NCBI GenBank assembly: GCA_005883955.1
Contig: VAXH01000057.1
Coordinates: forward strand, 1 to 48,912
Direction: 5' to 3'
DNA: 48,912 bases
Source of the DNA: Actinomycetota bacterium
GTDB taxonomy: Bacteria > Actinomycetota > Thermoleophilia > Gaiellales > Gaiellaceae
The number at the start of each line of letters is the position of its first letter. Within the stretch, counting starts at the first letter, position 1. Made by a program: the position numbers and the translations under genes. A model generated the notes under the pieces. It saw only the letters and a program-made list of their open reading frames with translations. It was not told the DNA's origin and did not search any database. Of the stretch, positions 40,490 through 48,273 are shown one piece after another.

Positions 40490-41380
40490 CGACTTTCCGG
40501 GTTTTTGCGCAGATCCGCCCCGCGACTTCTTCGTAGTCGCACGGGCGTGTAGCTCCTTCAGCTTGCGGATCTGCTCCGCGTCGGGGCCGTGGCCGTCCGT
40601 GCCGGGAACCTCGAGGTAGGCAGGCAGCTTCTGCAGTTTCGGGTGCGTGAGGAAGACGCCGAGCTCCTCCCCGAGCAGGCCCTCGCCGATGTTGTCGTGG
40701 CGGTCTCGGTTCGACCCGAGTGGGGCTTTCGAGTCGTTCACGTGCAGCGCCCGCAGGCGCTCGAGGCCGATCCTCTCGTCGACCTCGGTCAGCACGCGGT
40801 CGAGTTCCTTGCGCTTCGTGATGTCGTAGCCGGAGGCGTAGAGATGGCAGGAGTCGAGGCAGATCCCGAGCCGCTCGTGGGCGCCCAAGGCGTCATAGAG
40901 TGCTGCGAGTTCGTCGATGGAGCGGCCGATCGTGCCGCCGGCGCCGGCCGTGTTCTCAATCAGCAACCAGGTCGTCTCCGAGCAACGCTTCAACGCCTTG
41001 CGTAGCGCCGGCACCGTCCGCGTCAGGCCGGTCTCGAAGCCGGCGCCCTGATGAGAGCCGACGTGGAAGACGACCCCGTCGGCCTCGATCGTGCACGCGA
41101 CGTCGACGGTGTTCTCAAGCGCCGCGACCGACTTCTCGTAGATCTCGTCCTTCGGGCTCGCGAGGTTGATCAGGTAGAGGGCGTGACAGATGACGCCGCC
41201 GATCCCGGCCTCCGCGCGTCGCTCCTTGAAGTGCTCGAAACTGGCGGGGTCGTGGTTCGTCGGCCGCCAGGTGCGCGGACTCTGCGTGAAGATCTGGACG
41301 CAGTCGCCGCCGAAGGCCTCGATCCGGTCGATGGCGGTGTGGATACCGCCGGAGGTCGAGACATGGGCGCCGAGCTGCAT
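40484..41380 (-). CDS. nfo: Endonuclease IV (AP endonuclease)
   Basis: A 298-residue TIM-barrel, zinc-dependent enzyme that cuts DNA 5' of abasic sites. Marks: MQLGAHVSTSGGIHTAIDR, FTQSPRTW, VICHALYLINLASP, HVGSHQGAG, LIENTAGAGGTIG, GICLDSCHLYASGYD and HVNDSKAPLGSNRDRHDNIG, which together carry the His, Glu and Asp metal ligands. ATG 41380 begins exactly at the family's N-terminus; the longer frame runs into gltX antisense. The tail (ATTKKSRGGSAQKPGKSA) is basic and its last codons lie in repeat copy D. Divergent from gltX, 52 bp apart. Confidence 0.95.
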   Translation of the reverse strand: MQLGAHVSTSGGIHTAIDRIEAFGGDCVQIFTQSPRTWRPTNHDPASFEHFKERRAEAGIGGVICHALYLINLASPKDEIYEKSVAALENTVDVACTIEADGVVFHVGSHQGAGFETGLTRTVPALRKALKRCSETTWLLIENTAGAGGTIGRSIDELAALYDALGAHERLGICLDSCHLYASGYDITKRKELDRVLTEVDERIGLERLRALHVNDSKAPLGSNRDRHDNIGEGLLGEELGVFLTHPKLQKLPAYLEVPGTDGHGPDAEQIRKLKELHARATTKKSRGGSAQKPGKSA

Positions 41381-41432
41381 CCGCCTGACGCTAGCGCCTG
41401 GAGCTCCCTGGGCACCGCAGTACGCTACTGAG

Positions 41433-42716
41433 GTGGCCGTCCGAGTCCGCTTTGCGCCGAGTCCGACCGGCTTCCTCCATATCGGCAGCGTCCACACGGC
41501 GCTCTTCAACTGGCTCTTCGCGCGCCACAAAGGCGGCGAGTTCTTGCTGCGGATCGAGAACACCGACACCGGCAGGGAGGTCGCGGCCGCAACCGAGCAG
41601 ATCCAGGAGTCGCTGCGCTGGCTCGGTCTCGACTGGGACGGGGACGTGACCTTCCAGCTCGACCGGATGCCAAAGGCGCAGGAGGTCGCGAACCAGCTCG
41701 TCGTAGAGGAGAAGGCCTACGAGGACGAGGGCGCGATCCGCTTTCGCATGCCCGACGAGGGCACCACCGCCTGGGACGACCTGATTCTCGGTCCGATCGA
41801 ATATCCGAACGAGAAGCTCGAGGACGTCGTCCTCGTCCGCTCGGACGGCCGGCCCACCTACAACTTCGTTTCGCCGCTCGAGGACCTGCTCGACGAGATC
41901 ACCGATGTGATCCGCGGCCAGGATCACGTCTCGAACACGCCGAAGCAGCTCCGGATACTCGCTGCGCTCGGGGCGGAGCTACCCCGGTACGCGCACGTGC
42001 CGCTCCTGAACGGGCCCGACGGGAAGAAACTTTCGAAGCGCCACGGCGCGATCACCGTCGAGGAGTTCCGCGCCGCCGGGTTCATCCCGGAAGCCCTCGT
42101 CAACTACCTCGCACTGCTCGGGTGGAGCTACGACGACCACACCGAGGTGATGAGCCGCGACGAGCTGATCGAGCGGTTCTCGCTCGACCGCGTCGGCAAG
42201 AGCGCCGCCACGTTCGACTACGAGAAGTTGACCCACATGAACGGGCTCTACCTGCGGGCGCTGCCGCCCGGTAAGTACGCCGACCGTCTGGTCGCCTACC
42301 TGCGGGAGCAGGGCTACGAGTGGCACGAGGACCTCGTTCGCAAGGTTGCGCCGCTCGTGCAGGAGAAGATCGCGACGCTGGGGGAATTCCCGAGCTTCGC
42401 CCGCTTCTTCTTCGAGCGGGTGCCGCCCGAGGGGCCGCTCGAAGACGGCGCCGTCCTGCCGGCTGCGGCCGAAGTGCTTGCCCGGGTGGAGCCCTTCGAA
42501 GCGGCGGCGATCGAGGCGGCGCTGCGTGAACTGGCTGAACGGCTGGGTCTGAAACCGCGTCAGGCCTTCCAGCCCATCCGTCTTGCCCTGACGGGGTCGA
42601 CGGTCTCGCCGGGCCTCTTCGAGAGCCTCGAGGTGCTGGGGAAGGACGAGTCGATCGCGCGGATCAGCGCGCCGGGAAGCGGCTTGGGCGGCGCGAGGGG
42701 ATCGAGCGCTCGCTGA
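41433..42716 (+). CDS. gltX: Glutamyl-tRNA synthetase, short form
   Basis: A class I synthetase of 427 residues that charges tRNA with glutamate. HIGH-type motif: FAPSPTGFLHIGSVHTALFNW (key HIGS); KMSKS-type motif: GKKLSKRHGA; in between are RIENTDTGR, RSDGRPTYNFVSPLEDLLD (key GRPTYNF) and VIRGQDHVSNTPKQL. It is shorter than the usual 470-490: VVEEKAYEDEGAIRFRMPDEG joins directly, missing about 40 residues that normally follow the KAY position and include a cysteine-bearing, tRNA-contacting segment. No frameshift is visible, so this is a true deletion. The anticodon-binding domain (about 285-415) is present. GTG start. Confidence 0.93.
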   Translation: MAVRVRFAPSPTGFLHIGSVHTALFNWLFARHKGGEFLLRIENTDTGREVAAATEQIQESLRWLGLDWDGDVTFQLDRMPKAQEVANQLVVEEKAYEDEGAIRFRMPDEGTTAWDDLILGPIEYPNEKLEDVVLVRSDGRPTYNFVSPLEDLLDEITDVIRGQDHVSNTPKQLRILAALGAELPRYAHVPLLNGPDGKKLSKRHGAITVEEFRAAGFIPEALVNYLALLGWSYDDHTEVMSRDELIERFSLDRVGKSAATFDYEKLTHMNGLYLRALPPGKYADRLVAYLREQGYEWHEDLVRKVAPLVQEKIATLGEFPSFARFFFERVPPEGPLEDGAVLPAAAEVLARVEPFEAAAIEAALRELAERLGLKPRQAFQPIRLALTGSTVSPGLFESLEVLGKDESIARISAPGSGLGGARGSSAR

Positions 42717-42842
42717 AACTCGAGCCAGGCGCGGCGGCGAAACTGCGTGGTCGGACGTGGCAGCAGGTCATCCATCGAAAGGCCGGTCCGCGGAGCGACG
42801 TTTACGACTTCTGAATAATAAACGCCCCGCGTCGCGATGTAG

Positions 42843-43340
42843 TTACGGCCGCGGCGAGTAAACCAGGAGGCCGCTCGCGACGAGCGCGAGGCCCAGAGCC
42901 CAGACCGGCCAGAGCTGGAGCGTCGCCCCGGCGGCGAAGACGGTTGCGCCGCCCAGAGCGAGCAGGGTGGCCGCCAGCGCGTCGCCGCGCGCGGGCGGCT
43001 CGGGCTCGGTCGCCGGCTCGGCGGGCAGCGACTTCGGAGTCGCCACGCGCAGCCGGGCGAGCCGCACTCTGAACAATGCTCCGCGCCACTCCGGCAGCAG
43101 CGGCTCTGCTGCGATGCCGCCACCGTGCTCGAGCACCTCGGCGATCTCCGCAGTCGCGTCCCGTGCGCCGGCGAGAGCCGCCGCGAGCTCGGCGTGCGCG
43201 ATCTCGGCGCCGGCAGGAGGCCGCAAGCCGAGCGCGAGCTCGCTCGCAGCGTGCAATGCGTACTGCAGGGAGGGAAGCCGTTCGAGCACGCTGTCCTCGT
43301 CGAAAAGTTCACGCTGCGCGCTCGCGACGCCCGGTCTCAC
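42843..43340 (-). CDS. Hypothetical membrane protein
   Basis: A 165-residue protein. The first 100 residues are soluble and helical (ASAQRELFDEDSVLERLPSL; LPEWRGALFRVRLARLRVATPKSLP, key LPEWRGALF), followed by a Pro/Glu linker and two adjacent membrane helices at the C-terminus (about 118-136 and 139-160), ending YSPRP. No catalytic motif or family is recognised. GTG 43340 start; the neighbouring 203 bp toward the stand-alone receiver gene contain repeat copies E and F. The 126 bp between this stop and gltX hold no gene that I can support. Confidence 0.6.
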   Translation of the reverse strand: MRPGVASAQRELFDEDSVLERLPSLQYALHAASELALGLRPPAGAEIAHAELAAALAGARDATAEIAEVLEHGGGIAAEPLLPEWRGALFRVRLARLRVATPKSLPAEPATEPEPPARGDALAATLLALGGATVFAAGATLQLWPVWALGLALVASGLLVYSPRP

Positions 43341-43428
43341 AGCGCGATCTTACAGCCGAAACGTTCGTCTCCGTCCCATTCGGGGTCGACGTCCCAGCGC
43401 CGTTTCAGCGGTCGCGCCGCGCAGCAGG

Positions 43429-43519
43429 CGGCCTCACCGGCAAAGCCGGCACGGTCTTCAAGCGGCATCGCAAGCAATGCTGGCGCCGCGGCCTCTTCGT
43501 CGGCATCGCAAGCGAGGCC
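43429..43519. repeat. Two-hairpin repeat, copy E, plus partial copy F
   Basis: Copy E (43429-43481) has first-hairpin arms ACCGGC/GCCGGC around AAA, then GGTCTTC and a decayed second element GGCATCGCAAGCAATGCT. Partial copy F (43490-43519) repeats GGCATCGCAAGCGAGGCC and is bounded by GGCCTC/GAGGCC, a self-complementary pair. They lie in the divergent region between a membrane protein gene and a receiver gene, unlike copies A-D, which are at gene ends. Confidence 0.75.
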
Positions 43520-43543
43520 TCGGCGCTACAGTGACTGTCGGCC

Positions 43544-43885
43544 ATGGGGGGAGCCGGACACACTGTGCTCGTCGTCGACGACGACGACAGCCTGCGAATG
43601 CTCTGCCGCGTCAATCTCGAGCTCGAGGGATACCGCGTGCTCGAAGCGCCGACGGTCGAAACCGCCCAGGAGCTGCTCCGCGACGAGAGGGTCGACGTCG
43701 TGCTCCTCGACGTGCATGTCGGCTCCGGCGATGGGTTCAAGGTGCTCGGCGAGCTGACCGGCGAGCGCGTCGCTCTCTTCACCGGCAGCTTCGAGGTCGA
43801 CGCCGTGCTGCGGAAGCCTTTCACGCTCACCGACCTCTCGGAGACGGTCGGCAGGCTCGCGGCCGGCGATTCTCGGTTGCGCTAG
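43544..43885 (+). CDS. Stand-alone receiver domain protein, compact
   Basis: A 113-residue single-domain response regulator. Intact: the acidic pair in VVDDDDS, the phospho-Asp in VVLLDVHVGSGDG, the Thr in LFTGS and the Lys in LRKPF. Between the Thr and Lys only about eight residues remain, so the alpha-4 helix and the GADDYL segment are missing. It has no output domain and may pass phosphate or bind a partner, as CheY or Spo0F do. No kinase is adjacent. It lies 13 bp upstream of a peptidase gene, so the two may be co-transcribed. Confidence 0.85.
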   Translation: MGGAGHTVLVVDDDDSLRMLCRVNLELEGYRVLEAPTVETAQELLRDERVDVVLLDVHVGSGDGFKVLGELTGERVALFTGSFEVDAVLRKPFTLTDLSETVGRLAAGDSRLR

Positions 43886-43897
43886 ATTCCTCGGCCC

Positions 43898-45409
43898 ATG
43901 AGTGTCGCCGCCGTTCGCACACCTGCCGAGTACGAGTCCCAGCTCCGCCGCTATCTCTATGACCGTTCCGAGGAAGGGCGCGCGGTTCGGGTCGGCGAGA
44001 AGGAGGTCTCGGAGCGGGCGGAGATCGTCGCGCGTTATCGGGATCTCTTCAGCCGAGAGCAGCTCGGCGCACTCCACGCGGCCGAGCAAGAGGCCTCGGA
44101 TGACGACGACCGTGAGCGCCTCTACCGGCTGCGGAAGACCTGCGAGGCCGGCGTCGTCTCGGCGGAGCTGGCCGAGCGCGAAGATGCGCTCGAGAACGCG
44201 ATTCTCGCCGCCCGGGTCGAGTTCAAGGGCGAAGAGCTTCCGATTCGCTCGGCGCAGGCAAAGCTCGCTGTGCTCGCGGAATACGGCGACCGGGAGGTTC
44301 TCGGCGAGGTGACGGCCGTGCGGTCGGCCGAGTTCAACGCCGAGCGGCTCGAAGTGCTGCGCGCTGCCGAGGAGCTCGAGGCCGAGATCTCGGGCCAGCC
44401 CGATCCCGTCGCCCGAAACGAAGAGGAGAAGGGGATCTCGCTTCGTGACCTCGAGGCCGTCCTCGCGCAGGCAAGCGAGCGCTCGACCGGCGCGTACATG
44501 CTCCTCCGCGAGCGTTGGTTCGAGGGGCTGCTCGGCCCGGAGCGCGAACAGGTTCCGTCCTCGTACCACGTCGCCTATCTGCGCCGGCTCTCGCCCCTTG
44601 CGTCGACTTACACGAAGGACCGCGCCGTCGAGGTCTGCATGGACACGGTCAAGCGCCTCGGCTTCGATCTCGAGAACGAGCCGAACATCCGCCTCGACCT
44701 CGACGACCGGCCGCAGAAGTCTCCCCGCGCCTGTGTGATCCCCTCGGACCCCCCGAGCGTCGTGCACCTGATCACGCGCGCCCAGGGCGGACTCCACGAC
44801 TACCAGGCGTTCCTGCACGAGGCCGGGCACGCGCTCCACTACGCGGGCGTCGACCCGAACCTGCCCTACACGTTCCGCAACATCTCCCGCGACCACGCGC
44901 TGACCGAGATCTATTCGTACATCCTCGAGGCGATCACGCGCGAGCCCGAGTGGCACGCCCACTACTTCGGCCTCTCAGACGACGATGCGGCCCGGAATGC
45001 GGAGACGACGAGCTTCCTCGAGGCCGTTCTCTTCCGCCGCTACACGGCCAAGCTGCAGTTCGAACTCGACTTCTGGGGCCGGTTCAACGAGGACGGCGGG
45101 CGGCCGGAGGGCTACGAAGAGCGCCTCACGGAGGCGACCGGCGTTCGCTATCGCGCCGACGCCTACCTCGCCGACATGGACGGGGGCTTCTACTCGGCCG
45201 ACTACCTGCGGGCCTGGATCCGCTCGGCGCAGCTCCGTGACTATCTCGTCCGCGAACTCGGCGAGGACTGGTGGCGGAATGCCGAGACCGGCGAGCGCTT
45301 GCGTGCGCTGTTCGCCGAGGGGACCCGGCCCTCCAGCGAGGAAATCGCCGCGCGGCTCGGCTATCAGCCACTGGACACGGCGCCGCTGCTGCGCGAGCTC
45401 AGCGGCTAG
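43898..45409 (+). CDS. M3-like zinc metallopeptidase
   Basis: A 503-residue, mostly helical protein without signal peptide. The zinc site is HEAGH (His307, Glu308, His311) in AFLHEAGHALHYAG, with a downstream Glu in HALTEIYSYILEAI 26 residues later, the spacing of M3 and related gluzincins. The C-terminal region (DADLADMDGGFYSADYLRAWI-like; key GGFYSADYLRAW) resembles the substrate-covering helices of oligopeptidases. It probably degrades peptides in the cytoplasm. The N-terminal 200 residues are coiled and Glu/Ala/Arg-rich. Its stop overlaps the stop of the convergent lipoprotein gene by four bases. Confidence 0.8.
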   Translation: MSVAAVRTPAEYESQLRRYLYDRSEEGRAVRVGEKEVSERAEIVARYRDLFSREQLGALHAAEQEASDDDDRERLYRLRKTCEAGVVSAELAEREDALENAILAARVEFKGEELPIRSAQAKLAVLAEYGDREVLGEVTAVRSAEFNAERLEVLRAAEELEAEISGQPDPVARNEEEKGISLRDLEAVLAQASERSTGAYMLLRERWFEGLLGPEREQVPSSYHVAYLRRLSPLASTYTKDRAVEVCMDTVKRLGFDLENEPNIRLDLDDRPQKSPRACVIPSDPPSVVHLITRAQGGLHDYQAFLHEAGHALHYAGVDPNLPYTFRNISRDHALTEIYSYILEAITREPEWHAHYFGLSDDDAARNAETTSFLEAVLFRRYTAKLQFELDFWGRFNEDGGRPEGYEERLTEATGVRYRADAYLADMDGGFYSADYLRAWIRSAQLRDYLVRELGEDWWRNAETGERLRALFAEGTRPSSEEIAARLGYQPLDTAPLLRELSG

Positions 45410-46758
45410 CCCGAGCCCACCAGCCCGGAGGTTCCCACGCCGCCGGTCGATCCGAGCGCTCGGACCTGGAAGAGCTTCGCGGCGGTCTTCAGCTCGACAG
45501 CAGTCTCGAACCCCGTTCGCTGCACGGTTCGGAGCGGCTTCATATCGGCGGAGGACGCGCCGCCGAGGACTTGCCAGCGCGAGACGTCGGTGGCGCCGTT
45601 CCAGCTCACGTAGACCGTGACGCGTCCGTCGCCCGCCTTGCGAGCGACGACGGTGGGGCGGCCCGCCGGGTGGCCGTGCCAACCGAACTTGTAGGCGCGG
45701 TACGAATCGGCGCCCTTGGCGAAATGGCCGTCGAGAACGACCTTGCCATCGGCGGCGAACTCGGTGAACCACGGCTCGGCTCCCCAGCCGACGAAGACGT
45801 GCCCGTCCGGGAGGACTTGCATGTTGCCCTGGCTCCCCGAGAGGAGGTGCTTCGGATGTGTGTACGCGTGCAGAAGCGTCACCTTCCGCCGCCCGAAATC
45901 TACGTGCAAGAGTAGTGCGCGGGACTGCTTCTCGACGGCCGGTGCGGCACCGTCGTCGAACAGGGAGATCGTCGTCGGCGAGCGCCAGCGCGCGTCGTGC
46001 TGCCAGGCGAACGTCGTTCCGGCCCCCATCCCGAAATCGCTTCGCTTGCCGCCGAGGCGCCAGACGACCGCTCCCGTCCGCCGGTCGATCTCGTAGATCG
46101 CGTGGGTGTTTCGCGCCGAGACCAGGAGGTTGCCGTTGGCGCCTGACTCGACGGAGTTGATGTGGAAGTAGTCGAACGGCGCCTTGCCTCTCCGCTTGGC
46201 GTAGGACTCCGAGAGCGCGATGTGGCCGAGCGCGTGCCACTCGAACAGCACCCGTCCCGTGGCGATGTCGAGCTCCTGCAAGCCCGAGTCGATCACGTCG
46301 CCCCGCTGCTCGTAGAAGGTGATCAGCCCGGTATTCCGCGGCGTGATCGTGAACTCGTGCTCGTCCCCTGCGAGTCCGTTGCCGGCGCGAACGAGGGCGA
46401 TCTGCCGGTAGGAGCTGTTCATGATCACGTAGTTGCCCCGTCCACGGCCGAACTTCGAGTGCCCCTGCCACCAGGTCAGGACGGGGCGGCCGCGATACTG
46501 CTGCACTCGGAAGTCGGCGACGCCGAGCGTGCTCGGATGGAACCAGACGACCCGGCCGCGGTCGTCAAGGACGAGCGGCCCCTCTTGGCGTACGGCCTTC
46601 TTCGGCGCGATGAAGACGTAGCCGGGGGCGGCAGCATCGCCGGGGACGTCGATCGTGATCGGAGGCGGCCTGAGCTCGGGCTGCGAGACGAAGTGCTGGA
46701 ACTGTGGCCCCGAGTCGGCCCTCTTGCCGCCACCGCAGCCTGCGGCGGCGATCGCCAA
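45406..46758 (-). CDS. Arylsulfotransferase-like beta-propeller lipoprotein
   Basis: About 450 residues of repeated beta strands typical of the bacterial arylsulfotransferase (ASST) family: FHPSTLGVADFRVQQYRGRPVLTWWQG (key YRGRPVLTWWQG), NSSYRQIALVRAGNG, DEHEFTITPRNTGLITFY (key HEFTITPRN), DYFHINSVE, LVSARNTHAIYEIDR, WRLGGKRSDF and WQHDARW. The catalytic histidine of the family would be in one of the HEF, FHIN or QHD segments. A lipobox (AIAAAGC) follows a hydrophobic stretch that begins upstream of TTG 46758, so the true N-terminus lies before it; yet no ATG, GTG or TTG exists between that TTG and the in-frame stop at 46816-46818. It should be lipid-anchored outside the cell. Substrate unknown. 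Confidence 0.85.
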   Translation of the reverse strand: MAIAAAGCGGGKRADSGPQFQHFVSQPELRPPPITIDVPGDAAAPGYVFIAPKKAVRQEGPLVLDDRGRVVWFHPSTLGVADFRVQQYRGRPVLTWWQGHSKFGRGRGNYVIMNSSYRQIALVRAGNGLAGDEHEFTITPRNTGLITFYEQRGDVIDSGLQELDIATGRVLFEWHALGHIALSESYAKRRGKAPFDYFHINSVESGANGNLLVSARNTHAIYEIDRRTGAVVWRLGGKRSDFGMGAGTTFAWQHDARWRSPTTISLFDDGAAPAVEKQSRALLLHVDFGRRKVTLLHAYTHPKHLLSGSQGNMQVLPDGHVFVGWGAEPWFTEFAADGKVVLDGHFAKGADSYRAYKFGWHGHPAGRPTVVARKAGDGRVTVYVSWNGATDVSRWQVLGGASSADMKPLRTVQRTGFETAVELKTAAKLFQVRALGSTGGVGTSGLVGSG

Positions 46759-46900
46759 GCCGACGAGCGCGGACGCGGACCATTTGCGCGGAGCTCCGCC
46801 CGTTGTCGGCGGAGACTAACCGTGCACGGTTGCAGTGCGCGCCGCGATGACCGGCGGGTTGTGTCCCGCTGTTCGCGCGTCCCCCTCGAGAACGGCTGAG

Positions 46901-46950
46901 AGGCGCATACGGGATTCGAACGCGCCTGCAAATCGACTGTTTTCTAGGGC
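46901..46950 (-). other. tRNA 3'-end-like fragment, possible attachment-site remnant
   Basis: On the minus strand the sequence reads like the T-arm and 3' acceptor strand of a tRNA: GCGCG TTCGAAT CCCGT (T-stem with one mismatch) followed by ATGCGCC. No matching 5' acceptor strand (GGCGCAT or similar) and no D-arm are found in the preceding 100 bases, so it is not an intact tRNA gene. The arms AGGCGC (46901-46906) and GCGCCT (46922-46927) also make a short perfect hairpin, an alternative reading. Integrative elements often leave such tRNA 3' ends as attachment sites. Confidence 0.35.
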
Positions 46951-47013
46951 TGAGGTGGCACCTGGGTAGGCACCGCGCGGTCACTTGGGAAGCGGAAACT
47001 GCTCGCGAACCCG

Positions 47014-47232
47014 GTGAAGCCGTCCCTGCATCTGGGGCATGGCATCGCGCACATAGTCCCTTCCGATGATGTCGCCAACTGCGCAGTCGAGCGCGGCTTC
47101 CGCGACGAGATCCGTCGTGTCCGCAAGATCGACGAGCGAAAGCCGATCGACGCGGTGCCGGCGATGGCGCTCGCGGTCTGGCGGGCGACGCAGGCCGAGA
47201 CCTCGGACATCCCACTGGCGACGTTCATCTGA
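47014..47232 (+). pseudogene. Possible phage terminase large-subunit C-terminal remnant
   Basis: A 72-residue frame from GTG 47014 ends VRKIDERKPIDAVPAMALAVWRA plus a short tail (key RKPIDAVPAMALAVWRA). Basic residues, then IDA and a hydrophobic AMA helix with Trp/Arg-Ala, is the usual end of phage terminase large subunits, where the nuclease domain closes. The preceding residues (VPSDDVANCAVERG) are less convincing and the upstream frame has stops. If right, it is a decayed prophage fragment beside the tRNA-like site. Family assignment is by eye only. The 210 bp after it (47233-47442) and the 80 bp before the tRNA-like fragment contain no gene I can support; a short frame MNDNPATPVQTPEPPAR (47304-47357) is unremarkable. 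Confidence 0.35.
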
Positions 47233-47442
47233 TGGCGGCGGGCCGCGTGAGCGACACAAACGGCGAACGCGGAGATGGCCGAGGCGGGACCAGATCATTG
47301 CCTATGAACGACAATCCGGCGACGCCCGTCCAGACTCCTGAGCCGCCGGCTCGATGATGTGGATCTATCACGGCGGCATCTGAGGCGCTCAAGCGTCGGA
47401 AAGGTCGCTCGACGACACAGCTTGGGCCAGTTGTTACACGGT

Positions 47443-47769
47443 TCAACCAAAGGATTCGGCGCAGTACGGGCAGTGAGCAGCGCCGCCCACAACCCACCGT
47501 CTGCAGCCCGGACAGTTTCTCTCGGGCTCGCGCCTGCGGCCGATCAGCGCGATCAATCCGAGGCCAACTAACCAGATCGCAACGAGAAGGAAATACCAGA
47601 GCGGCCTCAAGTTGTAGTTGAAGCAGAGGCCGGAGTCGTCGTTCGGCGGGCAGCCCGACGACGACACCGGCCTCGCGAACGTGAAGCGGGCCACGATTAC
47701 CACCCCGGCCATGAGTAGCGTCCACGCGATGAAGACCCACGTCCGGAAGCCCCACTCAGGCACCCGCAA
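47443..47769 (-). CDS. Small membrane protein with C-terminal zinc ribbon
   Basis: A 108-residue protein starting at TTG 47769 (or GTG 47763). Two membrane helices (about residues 10-30, TWVFIAWTLLMAGVVIVARF, and 52-74, LWYFLLVAIWLVGLGLIALI) flank a loop with two cysteines (SGCPPNDDSGLCF). The C-terminus is a zinc ribbon, CPGCRRWVVGGAAHCPYC. The frame extends upstream to 47949, but that part has no membrane or homologous character. Zinc-ribbon membrane proteins of this size are common and uncharacterised. Codon use is less GC3-biased than in the housekeeping genes, in line with the other genes of this end. Confidence 0.6.
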   Translation of the reverse strand: MRVPEWGFRTWVFIAWTLLMAGVVIVARFTFARPVSSSGCPPNDDSGLCFNYNLRPLWYFLLVAIWLVGLGLIALIGRRREPERNCPGCRRWVVGGAAHCPYCAESFG

Positions 47770-47952
47770 GGAGTTAACGTACGTGCGTAAGCGTCGGATA
47801 GCACAAACTACTCGAGCGAGTCCGCGCGCAGCCTGCGTTGCGGATGAAACTCGCCGCCGGGGCGCTACCTGCTGCGGGCGCGGACGGAAGGTCGGCAGCC
47901 GGTCTAAAGCCTTAGGGTGAACACGGAAAAGCCCGCTCCCTTCTAGCAAGGT

Positions 47953-48224
47953 ATGGAACCCGACCGCAGCCAGGCAGCTCGTGCGCCTGTGGCTCGGCTG
48001 CTCGTTCTATTCGCAGGCCTTTTCATCGGCCTCGTGGTGGGGGCATCTTCGGGGAGGCCACTACTTCGTCCGATACTTGGTCCGATTTCTACGTCATCGT
48101 CTACGCGATCTTCGGCGCCGGACTAGGCGTCGCTGCCGTTCTTGTCGGAGAATTACTTTGGTGGCTTTTCCGCCGCTGTCGACGCAGACCGGACGATCCC
48201 GGTCGGGATGAGAGCAAGCCTTGA
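47953..48224 (+). pseudogene. Two-helix membrane protein gene with a frameshift in a G tract
   Basis: From ATG 47953 (AAGG just upstream) the first frame gives MEPDRSQAARAPVARLLVLF and a first membrane helix ending GLVVG near 48043. It then runs to a stop at about 48125 with unlikely sequence. In another frame the continuation is good: FGEATTSSDTWSDFYVIVYA, a second helix GAGLGVAAVLVGELLWWLF, and a basic tail ending DESKP at 48224. Adding one G to the GGGGG run at 48039-48043 joins the two parts into a protein of about 90 residues. It is either a recent frameshift or a homopolymer sequencing error. Function unknown. Confidence 0.55.
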
Positions 48225-48273
48225 AACGCGTGCCACGAAGTCCTAGCGTGACCTCGTAGCAATCGTCACTGCC

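Noticed and set aside
42560-42780. Minus-strand frame reading MDDLLPRPTTQFRRRAWLEF onward, partly outside gltX
   Set aside because: The first part lies in otherwise unexplained DNA and looks protein-like, but most of it is antisense to gltX and there is no ribosome-binding site. Not enough to call a gene.
46901-46975. Functional tRNA gene on the minus strand
   Set aside because: Only a T-arm-like and acceptor-like 3' part is seen; the T-stem has a mismatch and no D-arm, anticodon arm or 5' acceptor strand fits.
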